64,000 nt of DNA from the NCBI GenBank assembly GCA_016703425.1, contig JADJCA010000007.1:434001-498000 (forward strand). The letters run 5' to 3'. The position numbers were made by a program, and so were the translations under genes. This document shows, piece after piece, positions 9,034-18,084 of the stretch; position 1 is the first letter of the stretch, and each line of letters opens with the position of its first letter. The notes beneath the pieces are model-generated. The model ran no database searches. It saw nothing but the letters and a program-made list of their open reading frames with translations, and was not told the DNA's origin. The DNA comes from Myxococcales bacterium. GTDB lineage: Bacteria; Myxococcota_A; Polyangia; Polyangiales; Polyangiaceae.

Positions 9034-10110
9034 TCAGCCGCCGCTGGCGCGCCGAATGGCCGCCTCGAGGTGCGCCGGATCCTGCGCGCCCACGAAGCGC
9101 TCCGCACCGATCCAAATCGTGGGAAGGCCGCGGCCACCGGCCTCCTTAAACTCTGCGATCTCTCGATCGACACGCGCACGCGTCGACGGGTCGTCGAAGC
9201 ACGAGCGGAACTCTGCCGGCGGCAACGAAAGCTTCGTCGCCAGCTTCTCGCAGCCCTCGCGCGTGAGGTCGTCGGGCGGCGTGCTGAAGAGGGCTTCGGC
9301 CATCTCGGCTCCCTTGCCGAGCTTCTCACCGCAACACGCCGCGAGCGCCGCGTCCATGGAACGGGGATGGATGCGCGTGAGGGGCACTTGTTTGCGAATC
9401 ACCCGCACGCGTCCCTTGTGGCGCTCCAGAACCGGCGCAAACCCCTCGTGGGTCATGCGGCAAAACGGGCACTCGAAGTCGACGAAGTCGATGACGGTGA
9501 CGACACCCGGCGGCGCGCTGGCGATCTCCCGTTTGACCAGCTCCGGCACGGGGCCTTGCGCCTCCGGCGGCGGCAGCGGTCGCGTGAAGCCAACGCCCAT
9601 GGGGATCGCGGCAGCGAGGACGAAGGAGCCACCCAGCGTCGGCACGGCGAAGCGGAACGTCGCGTCGACCCCGAGGCGGTAACGAAAGACGCTCCCCACG
9701 AGAAGCACGAGGCAGCCGATGTCCGCGACGAGGCAATAGCGACAGAAGACCGAGAGCCGCAGCTGCACCGCGAGGAGGAACGTCGCGACCACGGCGCCGA
9801 GCGCCGCGAGCGCGAGCTGGACGAGGCGCGCCCGCGGTCCGGAGAAACACAGCGCGACGGCCACCGCGCAAAAGCCGAGCAAGCCGAACGCCGGCGTCGG
9901 GACGCCAAGAACCGCGGCATACGTCGTGCTGCGAAGGCGTTCGCAGCCGCCACCGCCGCCGCAAAAGACGGCTGCGGGCCGTACGTAATCGACGAGCAAG
10001 AGCGCGCTCGCGACGATGCCCGCCAGGCATGCGGCAGCGGAAAAACCAACGGAAAGGTGGCCTCTGCCCTGAGGCGCCACGGGCTCGGGTCCAGGATCGG
10101 GCATGCCCAT
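9034..10110 (-). CDS. VKOR-DsbA fusion (disulphide bond formation)
   Basis: 358 residues. The N-terminal half (about 20-175) has four to five membrane helices with the VKOR signature: a loop Cys pair (FCGGGGGC, then RSTTYAAVLGVPTPAFGLLG) and an active CxxC (FCRYC). The C-terminal half is a thioredoxin-fold DsbA-like oxidase with DFECPFC as its active CPFC and GLPTIWIG as the cis-Pro loop. The two halves pass electrons from protein thiols to quinone, replacing DsbA plus DsbB. Fusions of this kind are known in Deltaproteobacteria, and the many Cys-rich secreted proteins in this window are plausible clients. It is divergent from the RNase R gene, with a 73-base gap holding both promoters. Confidence 0.9.
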   Translation of the reverse strand: MGMPDPGPEPVAPQGRGHLSVGFSAAACLAGIVASALLLVDYVRPAAVFCGGGGGCERLRSTTYAAVLGVPTPAFGLLGFCAVAVALCFSGPRARLVQLALAALGAVVATFLLAVQLRLSVFCRYCLVADIGCLVLLVGSVFRYRLGVDATFRFAVPTLGGSFVLAAAIPMGVGFTRPLPPPEAQGPVPELVKREIASAPPGVVTVIDFVDFECPFCRMTHEGFAPVLERHKGRVRVIRKQVPLTRIHPRSMDAALAACCGEKLGKGAEMAEALFSTPPDDLTREGCEKLATKLSLPPAEFRSCFDDPSTRARVDREIAEFKEAGGRGLPTIWIGAERFVGAQDPAHLEAAIRRASGG

Positions 10111-10183
10111 TTGGTGCCAGAGCGTGGGCGCCTGGTCAAACCGTTTGCGCCCCGGGGCCGAACCTCCGAGACTGCCGGGCCTT

Positions 10184-12790
10184 ATGCCGCGTCACCTGCC
10201 CAGTCGGGCCGAAATCCTCGCCATCTTCAAAGAGCGCCGCGAGCTCACGGTGGAGGAAGCCGCAACCGCGCTTTCGCAACCCAAGACCAGCGAACAAGGT
10301 CTCTTGCGCATGCTCGACGACCTCGTCCTAAGCGGCGAGCTGGAAGCCGACGACCGGGCGCGGTTTGCGTGGCCCGGCACCCGCAAACCTGAGCCGCTGA
10401 ACCTCACCGCCGCGGAGCGCTCCCCCGCGGAGCGTGACGAGCGCATCCGGTCGAAGCCCCAAGCACCAAGGGAAGCGCCGCGCGGAGGCCGCCAGGAGCG
10501 AGGCGAGCGCGAAAGCGCCGACCGGCGCGGCGGCGCCGCGCAGAACCACGGAAAGAAGGGGCTGCCACCTTCGCGCAAGGAGCGGCGAGGTGAGGCGGCG
10601 CGACGCCACGAAGAGCCCAAGCCGTCCTCGCTCCCCGTGGCGCCAAGCGGCACCGGGCGGCGGCCCGACGGCCCCGTTCGCGTGGCGAGCGGCGACGAGC
10701 GCGAGGGCAACCTCTCGATCGCGGCCCGCGGCTTCGGCTTCGTGTCAGGCATCGGCCCCGCCGGTGAAGACGTGTACATCCCCAAAGAAGCCATTTTGGG
10801 CGGTATGCACGGCGATCGCGTCAAGGTGCTCGTGGCCAAGCGCTCGGCGCGCGGCTTCGAGGGCGCCGTCACGGAGGTCGTCGAACGAAAGGCGCGGCGC
10901 GTCGCGGGCACGTTGCGGAGGCGCGGCAAGAGCGCGTGGCTCGAGCCCGACGACGCGCGCATGCGCGGGCCCATTCCGCTCGCCAGCGACCTCGACACGC
11001 GCGGCGCCGAAGGCAACAGCGGCAACGACGGTGACGCCGTCGTCATCTCCATCACGCGCTACCCCGAGCTCCCCGACGAGCTCCCGGAGGGAAAACTCGA
11101 AGCGGTCCTCGGTCGCCCCGGCGAGCTCACCGTGGAGGTCGCGAAGATCCTCGTCCGCGAGCAGATCGAAGAGGTTCACTCGGAGAAGGCCTTCAAGGAG
11201 GCCGAGGCCTACGGCCTCGAAGTGCCAAAGGAGATGCTCGAAGGTCGCGAGGATCTCACCCATCTTCCGCTGCCGACCATCGATCCGGAAGACGCACGCG
11301 ATCACGACGACGCCGTGTGGGTCGAGCGAACGCCGCGCGGCGGCTACCGCGCCTACATCGCCATCGCCGACGTGAGCTCTTACGTCGTGCCGGGCACGAA
11401 GATCGACGCCGAAGCGCTCCTCCGCGGCTGCAGCATCTACCTGCCAGACCGCGCCATTCCGATGCTTCCCAGGCCGCTGTCGTCGAACTTGTGCTCGCTC
11501 TTGCCCGACGTGATTCGCCTTTGCCTCTGCGTCGACGCGGAGATCGACGCGGCGGGCAACGTCGTCCGTTCGCGTCTCGTGCGCGGCTTCATGAAGAGCC
11601 AAGCGAAGCTCAGCTATGGAAGCGTCGCCCGCGCCCTCGGGTTGAGCGACGCGCCGCCGCGCAACGAAAAGGCCGAGGCGCTCGTCCCCGGTCTCACGGT
11701 CGCGCTCGAGCTGTCGAAGATCTTGCGGCAGCGCCGCATGAAGCGCGGCGCCCTCGACCTCGATCTGCCGGAAGCGAAGATCGTCCTCGGCGAAGACGGC
11801 AACCCGACGGCCATCGGCCGGCGCGCCGACGATCAAGGCGTGCGCAAGGCCTACCAGCTCATCGAGGAGCTGATGCTCCTCGCCAACGAGGTCGTCGCGC
11901 GGTTCTTCCAGGAGAAGAACATCCCAACGGTCTACCGCGTCCATGCGCCGCCCGACGGCGAGAAGCTCGATCGCTTCGCCGGTGTGTGCGAGCTCTTCGG
12001 CGTCCCTTTCGACGCCGAGGATGCGCAAGACCCGAAGAAGCTGAGCCAACTCCTTAAAGATCTCGAAGACCATCCGCAGGCGAACGTCCTTCGCATGCTG
12101 CTCTTGCGCTCCCTTAAGCAGGCGACCTACGACATCGCGAACATCGGCCACTTCGGCCTCGCGTCGAAGGCCTACCTCCATTTCACCTCGCCCATTCGCC
12201 GCTACCCCGACTTGCTCGTCCACCGGTCCACGCACGCCGTGGTCCAAGGCAAACGTCGGCCGCCGTCGGACGACGAGAAGCTCGCCGAAGCGGCGCGCGT
12301 GTCGTCGGAGAACGAGCGCCGCGCCATGGAGATTGAGCGGGAGGTCGTCGACATCTACCGCTGCGTCTTCATGCGCGACCGCATCGGCGAGCGCTACGAG
12401 GGCACCGTCACGGCGCTCGTCGGGACCGGCGCCTACGTGCAGCTCGACGATCCCTTCGTCGACATCATGCTTCGCTTCGAAGACACCGGTGAGCGTTACG
12501 AGATCGACGAAGCGGGACTTACGGCCGTGGCCGAACGAAGCCGCGACGTGATTCGCCTCGGAGAGCGGGTGCTCGTTGAGATCGTCGACTGCGTCATCAC
12601 GCGCCGCACCGTCTACGGAAAGCGCGTCGGCGTTGAGTCGAAGGGCGCGAAGAAGAAGGATCGCGTCTTCGACAAGGGGCGCGACAAGAGCAAGAACCAC
12701 CGCGATCGTTCGGCGCGCGGGGCGTCGCCGGCGCCGGCAACCGGCAAGTCGGATCGATCGGGCAAGAAGGGCAAGAAGAAGGGGAAGTAG
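10184..12790 (+). CDS. rnr: Ribonuclease R
   Basis: 868 residues. In order: winged-helix domain (about 1-65), a long basic low-complexity segment rich in Arg/Gly/Pro (about 75-165), a cold-shock OB domain (GFGFVSGIGP, then EDVYIP), the RNB exonuclease domain with the metal-binding DPEDARDHDDAVW near 366, an S1 domain (GTVTALVGTGAYVQL), and a Lys/Arg-rich tail. RNase R is a 3'-5' hydrolytic exoribonuclease that degrades structured RNA. The start at MPRHLPSRAEIL is chosen because the HTH begins there; an in-frame ATG at 10103 would overlap the divergent gene. Slightly longer than E. coli RNase R, because of the linker. Confidence 0.93.
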   Translation: MPRHLPSRAEILAIFKERRELTVEEAATALSQPKTSEQGLLRMLDDLVLSGELEADDRARFAWPGTRKPEPLNLTAAERSPAERDERIRSKPQAPREAPRGGRQERGERESADRRGGAAQNHGKKGLPPSRKERRGEAARRHEEPKPSSLPVAPSGTGRRPDGPVRVASGDEREGNLSIAARGFGFVSGIGPAGEDVYIPKEAILGGMHGDRVKVLVAKRSARGFEGAVTEVVERKARRVAGTLRRRGKSAWLEPDDARMRGPIPLASDLDTRGAEGNSGNDGDAVVISITRYPELPDELPEGKLEAVLGRPGELTVEVAKILVREQIEEVHSEKAFKEAEAYGLEVPKEMLEGREDLTHLPLPTIDPEDARDHDDAVWVERTPRGGYRAYIAIADVSSYVVPGTKIDAEALLRGCSIYLPDRAIPMLPRPLSSNLCSLLPDVIRLCLCVDAEIDAAGNVVRSRLVRGFMKSQAKLSYGSVARALGLSDAPPRNEKAEALVPGLTVALELSKILRQRRMKRGALDLDLPEAKIVLGEDGNPTAIGRRADDQGVRKAYQLIEELMLLANEVVARFFQEKNIPTVYRVHAPPDGEKLDRFAGVCELFGVPFDAEDAQDPKKLSQLLKDLEDHPQANVLRMLLLRSLKQATYDIANIGHFGLASKAYLHFTSPIRRYPDLLVHRSTHAVVQGKRRPPSDDEKLAEAARVSSENERRAMEIEREVVDIYRCVFMRDRIGERYEGTVTALVGTGAYVQLDDPFVDIMLRFEDTGERYEIDEAGLTAVAERSRDVIRLGERVLVEIVDCVITRRTVYGKRVGVESKGAKKKDRVFDKGRDKSKNHRDRSARGASPAPATGKSDRSGKKGKKKGK

Positions 12791-12912
12791 GCGCGCGCGC
12801 GGCAAAGGCCGCGTAGACGCGATCGATCGGAAAAAGGTCGCGTTAAGATCGCGACGCGCGGCCCGAACTCCCTGCCTTTCACGCCGGGCGCGATCGTTGC
12901 TTTCGCGGCCGC

Positions 12913-14196
12913 ATGCCTTCACACCGCGCGCACTTCGCTCACGCCCTGCTCTTCGCCGTCACGGGTGCTTCCCTGACGGCGCTGGGTTGCTCGGCCACCG
13001 ACGCCGGCACGTCAGCTCAGACCCCTGCTGCTGTTGCCGACGGCGGCGCCACCCAGACCGCCGCCGTCGTCTCGCCCTTCGCGACGCGGCCGGGGCGCGC
13101 CGAGAAGGTGGCGCGCATGAAGGTCGCCCGCGACGGGCACACGGCGACCTTGTTGCCAAACGGGAAGGTCCTGGTCATCGGCGGAGAGCGCATCAGCTCG
13201 CGCGCGCAGCTCGCCAGCGTCGAGCTGTACGATCCCGACACCAACGCGTGGACGTCGCTGGCTTCGCTGCCGAAGCCGCGCGGCGCCCACACAGCCACGC
13301 TCCTCGCGAGCGGCAAGGTGCTCGTGGTGGGCGGCGGCGTCCTCAACGCCATCGGTGTGCCGTCTGGCGAGGAGGTCCACCAGGACGCGTTGCTCGTTGA
13401 CCCCGAGACCGGTGAAGCGAAGCCCGTCGGCGCCCCGCGCGCGGCGAGGCACGGGCACCAAGCGGCGTTGCTCCCGTCCGGAAAGGTGCTGCTCGTCGGC
13501 GGCGGCGGCTCGGGCTCGACGCCGAAGGAGGCGAAGGGCGCCGGCGGTGTTATCCCCTTCGCGACGGCGCTCGCCGACGCGGAGGTCTTCGACCCCGCCA
13601 GCGAGACGTTCACGAGCGTTGGCCCGATGGCCGAAGCTCGCTACGCGTTCACGTTGGTGGCGCTCGCCGACGGACGCGTTGTCGCCGCCGGAGGCGCCGG
13701 CGACGGCGATCCCGAATCGCTCGCCACCGCCGAGGTCTTCGACGAGACGAAGGGCACCTTCGCGCCCGCGGGCGAGTTCAAGGGCGCCGACCGACTCCAT
13801 CACGCGGCCACGCGGCTCGCCGACGGGAGAGTCCTCGTGTTCGGCGGCAAGAAGGCCAACCGGTTCATGCTGCAAGACACGCAGATCTGGGACCCGACGA
13901 GCGGTCAATGGACGCTCGGGCCAACGGCGGGGCCCGCGCGAACCGTCGCGACGCTTGTGCCACTCCAAGAAGGTGGCGCGCTCGTCTTTGGCGGCCTCTC
14001 CTGCGACAACGACGGTTGCACGGCCCCGACCTCGGTCCAGGTGTGGAGCGACAAGGGCGCGACGAGGGTCTTCGAGCTCTCCGAGGCGCGTAGCCTTGCA
14101 ACGGCGACGGTGCTGAAGGACGGCTCGACGCTCATCGTCGGCGGGTACGGCGCGACGGGTGACTCACTGACGAGCGCTGAACGCCTGATGCCTTAG
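12913..14196 (+). CDS. Kelch-repeat lipoprotein
   Basis: 427 residues with a lipoprotein signal (LTALGC) and a Thr/Ala linker. About seven kelch units follow, each with a His-Thr-Ala type start, a hydrophobic GKVLVIGG strand and a later W or F (for example HTATLLPNGKVLVIGGE, HQAALLPSGKVLLVGGG, RLADGRVLVFGGK). The repeats should close into a beta-propeller held at the outer membrane. Kelch propellers bind sugars or proteins or carry oxidase sites; no copper-oxidase ligand pattern is evident, so the role is unknown. It stands alone, about 120 bases after rnr. Confidence 0.85.
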   Translation: MPSHRAHFAHALLFAVTGASLTALGCSATDAGTSAQTPAAVADGGATQTAAVVSPFATRPGRAEKVARMKVARDGHTATLLPNGKVLVIGGERISSRAQLASVELYDPDTNAWTSLASLPKPRGAHTATLLASGKVLVVGGGVLNAIGVPSGEEVHQDALLVDPETGEAKPVGAPRAARHGHQAALLPSGKVLLVGGGGSGSTPKEAKGAGGVIPFATALADAEVFDPASETFTSVGPMAEARYAFTLVALADGRVVAAGGAGDGDPESLATAEVFDETKGTFAPAGEFKGADRLHHAATRLADGRVLVFGGKKANRFMLQDTQIWDPTSGQWTLGPTAGPARTVATLVPLQEGGALVFGGLSCDNDGCTAPTSVQVWSDKGATRVFELSEARSLATATVLKDGSTLIVGGYGATGDSLTSAERLMP

Positions 14197-14402
14197 GCGC
14201 GGTTCGCCTTCCGAGAAACGTCACCCGCGGGTGTAAGCCGAGTCGGACGCGCGCCGTTTGGAGGGGGGTGGGCGTGGCCATCGAGACTCAGGGCTGCGGC
14301 AGGAATGCCTCTCCACGGTCCCGGGTTCCTTCCACGCCGCAGGTTTTCTCGGTGATTCGCGTGTCTCCCCCTTTGGCACGCCTAGTGCTCGCGGAGTCCT
14401 TC

Positions 14403-14813
14403 ATGAGCTTCACTCTTCTCTTTCGTTCCACCGCAGACGTCGACTCGCCCCATTGGCGCGAGGTCGTCGTTCAGCCCCTCGACGAGGAAGCTGCGCCGGA
14501 CACGGTCCGCTCCTACGGACTGCCCGACATCGCGCCCAGCGAGCGGGGCTCTCCGTCGCTTTCGGACGAGGAGCCAGCCACGCTCCGAGCCGATGAAATC
14601 CGCGCCATTGCACCGCGGAGCGAGCGCACGTTTGATCCCGCCCACTACGTGCTCGAGGTGGACCAAGTTGCCCAGCCACCGCGTCCGGCGTCCGGCGCCG
14701 TTGCGGCTTCGAGCGTTGATGCCGGCCCAGACGCGCCCCACGGCTCCGGTGACCGTCTTCGCGATCTCGTGCAGCGCCTGAGCGATGCCGTCGAGCGACT
14801 CGTCGCGGCCTGA
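14403..14813 (+). CDS. Hypothetical protein, 136 residues
   Basis: Not recognised. It reads MSFTLLFRSTADVD and then an acidic, Pro/Ala-rich, probably disordered middle, ending in an amphipathic helix (LRDLVQRLSDAVERLVAA). No signal peptide or membrane segment. GGAG lies six bases before the ATG, and codon use matches the neighbours. The frame stays open upstream to 14268, but that part looks non-coding. It precedes the Nudix gene by 57 bases and may be co-transcribed with it. Confidence 0.55.
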   Translation: MSFTLLFRSTADVDSPHWREVVVQPLDEEAAPDTVRSYGLPDIAPSERGSPSLSDEEPATLRADEIRAIAPRSERTFDPAHYVLEVDQVAQPPRPASGAVAASSVDAGPDAPHGSGDRLRDLVQRLSDAVERLVAA

Positions 14814-14870
14814 GCTGCGAGGCTGACTGCGTTCCGCTCGCCGGACGCGGTTCCTGATAGAAGGAGGCGC

Positions 14871-15374
14871 GTGAAGACGCTCTCCGACATCGCGTGGGAC
14901 ACCTGGGTCCCAAAAGACGTGGCCGTCCTCTTGTTCGTCATGCGTGGCGGAGAGGCGCTCCTGATTCGAAAGAAGCGCGGTCTCGGCGCTGGCAAGATCA
15001 ACGCTCCCGGAGGGCGGATTGAGCCGGGAGAAACGCCGGAGCAAGCGGCCATTCGAGAGACGCAAGAAGAGGTCGGCGTCACGCCCAGTGAGCCGCGGCG
15101 CCGCGGCCACCTGCGTTTCCAGTTCGTCGATGGCTACTCTGTCGAGTGTTATGTCTTCTCGGCAGACGCGTGCGAAGGGACGGTGCGCGAGACAGACGAA
15201 GCCGTTCCGCTGTGGACCCCGCTTGATGCGCTCCCCTACGAGGAGATGTGGAGCGACGACCGCCTCTGGCTTCCGATGATGCTCGCGGGACGGCCCTTCC
15301 GGGGGCGCTTCCTCTTCGAGGGCGACACGATGCTCGACCACGAGCTCTTGGACGAGGGTGATGCGGGCCGATAG
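14871..15374 (+). CDS. Nudix hydrolase (MTH1/8-oxo-dGTP diphosphatase-like)
   Basis: 167 residues. The Nudix box (residues 47-69, GGRIEPGET then REtqEEVGV) is complete with all the metal-binding glutamates. The KxxGxGxGKINAPGG lead-in and the downstream VECYVFSADACEG and WTPLDALPYEEMW resemble the MTH1 type, which removes oxidised purine nucleotides such as 8-oxo-dGTP. The start codon is GTG, with a near-perfect AGAAGGAGG seven bases upstream. Substrate is inferred from similarity only. Confidence 0.85.
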   Translation: MKTLSDIAWDTWVPKDVAVLLFVMRGGEALLIRKKRGLGAGKINAPGGRIEPGETPEQAAIRETQEEVGVTPSEPRRRGHLRFQFVDGYSVECYVFSADACEGTVRETDEAVPLWTPLDALPYEEMWSDDRLWLPMMLAGRPFRGRFLFEGDTMLDHELLDEGDAGR

Positions 15375-15410
15375 CGACGCCGTCGTCGGCGGGCCTGCTG
15401 CGAGGCGTGG

Positions 15411-16409
15411 TCAGCGGTTGGTCACCTCAAGGAAGAAGCTCGAGCTCATGTAGACGTCGGCGCTGTCTGGGTTGCCGGCGTTCTTCAGCAGGCGCACCGA
15501 TTCACGGTCGACGCGCACGAGCGAGCCGGTGTCGTCATAGGGGAGCGTCCCGATCACGGTGCCGTTCGCGAGCGCTTCGATGCTTGTTGCGTAGTACCCA
15601 TATTCGAGGGGCGTGCTGGTGCCGGCGCCGGCGCACCCGAAGCAGGTGACGTTCGACGGTTCGCTCTCGCAGGGAAACGTTTGGATCGTCTCCTTCGGTG
15701 ACGGGTCCGGCGCCTGATCGGGGAGCTGCACCCGCTTGCTCTTCACGCGAATCGTGTCGGCGCCGGAGGCGGCGCAGCTCAGCGAATCACCGGTCGACTT
15801 GGCCTTGAGTCCCCAGGCGGTGCGCCGATGGCTAGCGCCTGGTGTCACCACGAACGCGAGACTCGCGTCGCCTCGTGAGAGGTCGACGACCTGCGAGCGC
15901 GTCGCGCTGAAATCGACCTCACCAGACGGCTCCGTGATGACCATGGTGATCGAGTACTTCCCCGTCATGGCGCTGGCCGTACCCTTCACGAGCGACCCGT
16001 CGGCGGTGCGCTGCTCAGCTTCGTCGCCGGACGTCTGCAAACGCAGGGTCGCCTTTCCGGCGTTGCAGTCGAAGACCGTGACAAAGGCGTCGCCGTTGCG
16101 CGTGTCGGAGGCCGAGATGGCGCTCGCGTGCACTTTGAGCTTCGAATAGTTGGCGGGACACTGGTCCTTCGCGCCGTCGGCTTTCTGGATCTTCCAAGTG
16201 AGCGAGAGGGAGCGAAACGTGGGGGACTGCGCTGCCTCGCCGGACGCAGCGACGGCGCCCGCGCGGTCCGACGCAGGGTCGGCGCCCGTTGGGCCATCGT
16301 CGCTCGCAGCAGAGGGAGGCGGCGGGTCATCGACTTCGACCACACAGGCGCTGAGGGCAGCGAGAGAGACAAGGGCAAGGCTTCGCAACGTCGGGATGAC
16401 AATGGGCAT
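15411..16409 (-). CDS. Lipoprotein of unknown function
   Basis: 332 residues. The signal peptide ends LAALSAC, followed by a Pro/Ser/Asp linker. The folded part has beta-rich stretches (SLTWKIQKADGAKDQCPA, DAFVTVFDCNAGKATLRLQ, KYSITMVITEPSGEVDFS) and several Cys pairs that could form disulphides. I do not recognise a family. It converges on the Nudix gene (36-base gap) and is divergent from the kinase at 16570. A short GTGACC repeat lies in the divergent region. Confidence 0.65.
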   Translation of the reverse strand: MPIVIPTLRSLALVSLAALSACVVEVDDPPPPSAASDDGPTGADPASDRAGAVAASGEAAQSPTFRSLSLTWKIQKADGAKDQCPANYSKLKVHASAISASDTRNGDAFVTVFDCNAGKATLRLQTSGDEAEQRTADGSLVKGTASAMTGKYSITMVITEPSGEVDFSATRSQVVDLSRGDASLAFVVTPGASHRRTAWGLKAKSTGDSLSCAASGADTIRVKSKRVQLPDQAPDPSPKETIQTFPCESEPSNVTCFGCAGAGTSTPLEYGYYATSIEALANGTVIGTLPYDDTGSLVRVDRESVRLLKNAGNPDSADVYMSSSFFLEVTNR

Positions 16410-16489
16410 GGCGGCGGTGGTGCAACGGCCGCGCCGACGCCGGCGGCCCGCAAGGCTCTGAAAACTGTGGGGTCGCGAGGGTTCGAGGT

Positions 16490-16513
16490 GCCGTGACCGT
16501 GACCGTGACCCGC
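16490..16513. repeat. Short (GTGACC)n hexanucleotide repeat
   Basis: About three and a half copies of GTGACC lie between the divergent lipoprotein and kinase genes. The same GACCNN theme occurs as longer tracts at 37.8 and 39.4 kb. Confidence 0.7.
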
Positions 16514-16569
16514 CGCCGCCGCTCTCAGAACTCCACCGGCCAGCGGGACCGCTGGTATCCTTCCTCGGC

Positions 16570-18084
16570 ATGCCCGCCGACCTCTCGCGCCTTGATCGCA
16601 CCGTCGGGCGCTACCTGTTGTTCGGGCAGTTTGGTGCCGGTGGCATGGCGAGGGTCCACTTGGGGCGCCTCGTCGGGCCGGCAGGCTTTTCGCGGCTCGT
16701 CGCCATCAAGCGCATGCACCCGCACCTCGTCAAGGAGCGCGCTTTCGTCGACGCGTTCCTCGACGAAGCCCGCATCGCCGCGCGCATTCACCATCCCAAT
16801 GTCGTGGCCACGCACGACGTCGCGATCGACGGCGATGAAGTGCTGCTGGTCATGGACTACGTCCACGGTCGGGCGTTGTCGCAACTCGTGGCGGGGCCCG
16901 ACGACGCCGCCCGGCGCGTGCCGGCAGGGGTAGCCGTCACCATCGCCGTCGACATTCTGCATGGCCTTCATGCGGCCCACTCGGCCCGCGACGAACGGGG
17001 CAAGCCGCTCGGGCTCGTCCATCGCGACGTCTCGCCGCAGAACGTGCTTGTTGGCGTCGATGGTGTCGCGCGCGTCCTCGACTTCGGCATCGCCAAGGCC
17101 TTCGGTCGTCTCGCGGCGACCACGAACGGCGACGTCAAAGGCAAGCTGGCCTACATGGCCCCGGAGCGACTCCTCGATGACACGGCGACGGCAAGCGTCG
17201 ACATCTACGGCGCCGCCATCGTCATCTGGGAAATGCTCGCAGGCGAGCGCTACTTCGGACAAGCGTCGGATCCGTCGCTGCTGCCAAAGGTCATGGAGCC
17301 AACGTACCGACCCTTGCCCGGCGGAGACCTCGGCGCCCTCGACGCGCCCCTCCAGAAGGCGCTGCAGCGCCAAGCCTCGCAACGCTTCGCCACGGCGAAC
17401 GCCTTCGCGGAAGCCCTCGAGGGCGCGTTCAAGGCGGCGTCGCGAACGGAGGTCGCCGCTTGGGTCGAGTCGGTGGCGGGCGTCGAGCTCAGCCAACGCA
17501 GTGAGCTCATCGAGGAAATCGAACGAAGCTCGGTCCCATCGATGCCCGCCGCAGGCGAGGCGGCAGCGCCGCCCCTTGCGAGCTCGTCTCGGGATGCCGA
17601 GGCGACGCGCGCGGAGCGACCCGTTCAAGATGCGCCTCCAGGCGCGAGCGCCGGTGGACGCCGCGAAGAGACAAACCAAGCCGTCGTGACCCACGCCAAA
17701 GGGCCTGAACGCACGGAACGGAGCCCTCGTCGCACGGTGATGGCGGCCGTGCTCTTGGCCGCCGGAGTCATTCTTGGCGTGGGGGCTTCGATGAGCTTCG
17801 GCCCCGGCGCGCGGGCCGTCGAGGCAACCACTCCCACGTCACCGCCCGCCGTCGGGCAAGCGACGACGACGACACCGTCGCCGACTGGCGTTGCCCCGAC
17901 GCAAGAACCGGACGCCTTGCCGCGAACGACCGCGCCGAGCAGCGCCGCCACGACGACGGGAACGCATCGTCCGGCGCCGCCTCAGAGCGCGGCAGCGCCA
18001 GTCCTGCTGTCGACGGACGCCGGCACGACGCGTCCTGACGCGAGCCGGCCTGCCGACTTGGACACGCCGTCGGACCGCAAGTGA
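16570..18084 (+). CDS. Membrane-anchored Ser/Thr protein kinase
   Basis: 504 residues. The kinase domain (about 14-285) has a Gly loop FGAGGMARVHLG, AIK (Lys47), HRDVSPQN (151-158), DFG (171-173) and APE (197-199), so all catalytic residues are present. A helical linker follows, then a single membrane segment (about 390-410) and a Thr/Pro/Ala-rich tail outside the membrane. This is the PknB-like layout frequent in myxobacteria, but there is no PASTA or other recognisable sensor. Its last four bases (ATGA) overlap the next gene, a TPR/PEGA-type membrane protein, which may be its partner. Confidence 0.92.
   Translation: MPADLSRLDRTVGRYLLFGQFGAGGMARVHLGRLVGPAGFSRLVAIKRMHPHLVKERAFVDAFLDEARIAARIHHPNVVATHDVAIDGDEVLLVMDYVHGRALSQLVAGPDDAARRVPAGVAVTIAVDILHGLHAAHSARDERGKPLGLVHRDVSPQNVLVGVDGVARVLDFGIAKAFGRLAATTNGDVKGKLAYMAPERLLDDTATASVDIYGAAIVIWEMLAGERYFGQASDPSLLPKVMEPTYRPLPGGDLGALDAPLQKALQRQASQRFATANAFAEALEGAFKAASRTEVAAWVESVAGVELSQRSELIEEIERSSVPSMPAAGEAAAPPLASSSRDAEATRAERPVQDAPPGASAGGRREETNQAVVTHAKGPERTERSPRRTVMAAVLLAAGVILGVGASMSFGPGARAVEATTPTSPPAVGQATTTTPSPTGVAPTQEPDALPRTTAPSSAATTTGTHRPAPPQSAAAPVLLSTDAGTTRPDASRPADLDTPSDRK

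Noticed and set aside
10745..12922. Long minus-strand open frame opposite rnr
   Set aside because: Antisense of a well-conserved exoribonuclease; no domain recognisable.
14374..14390. TTGGCACGCCTAGTGCT as a sigma54 (-24/-12) promoter
   Set aside because: It fits the consensus except for one base, but the predicted transcript start would fall about three bases before the ATG at 14403 and leave no room for the GGAG that is present. Probably chance.
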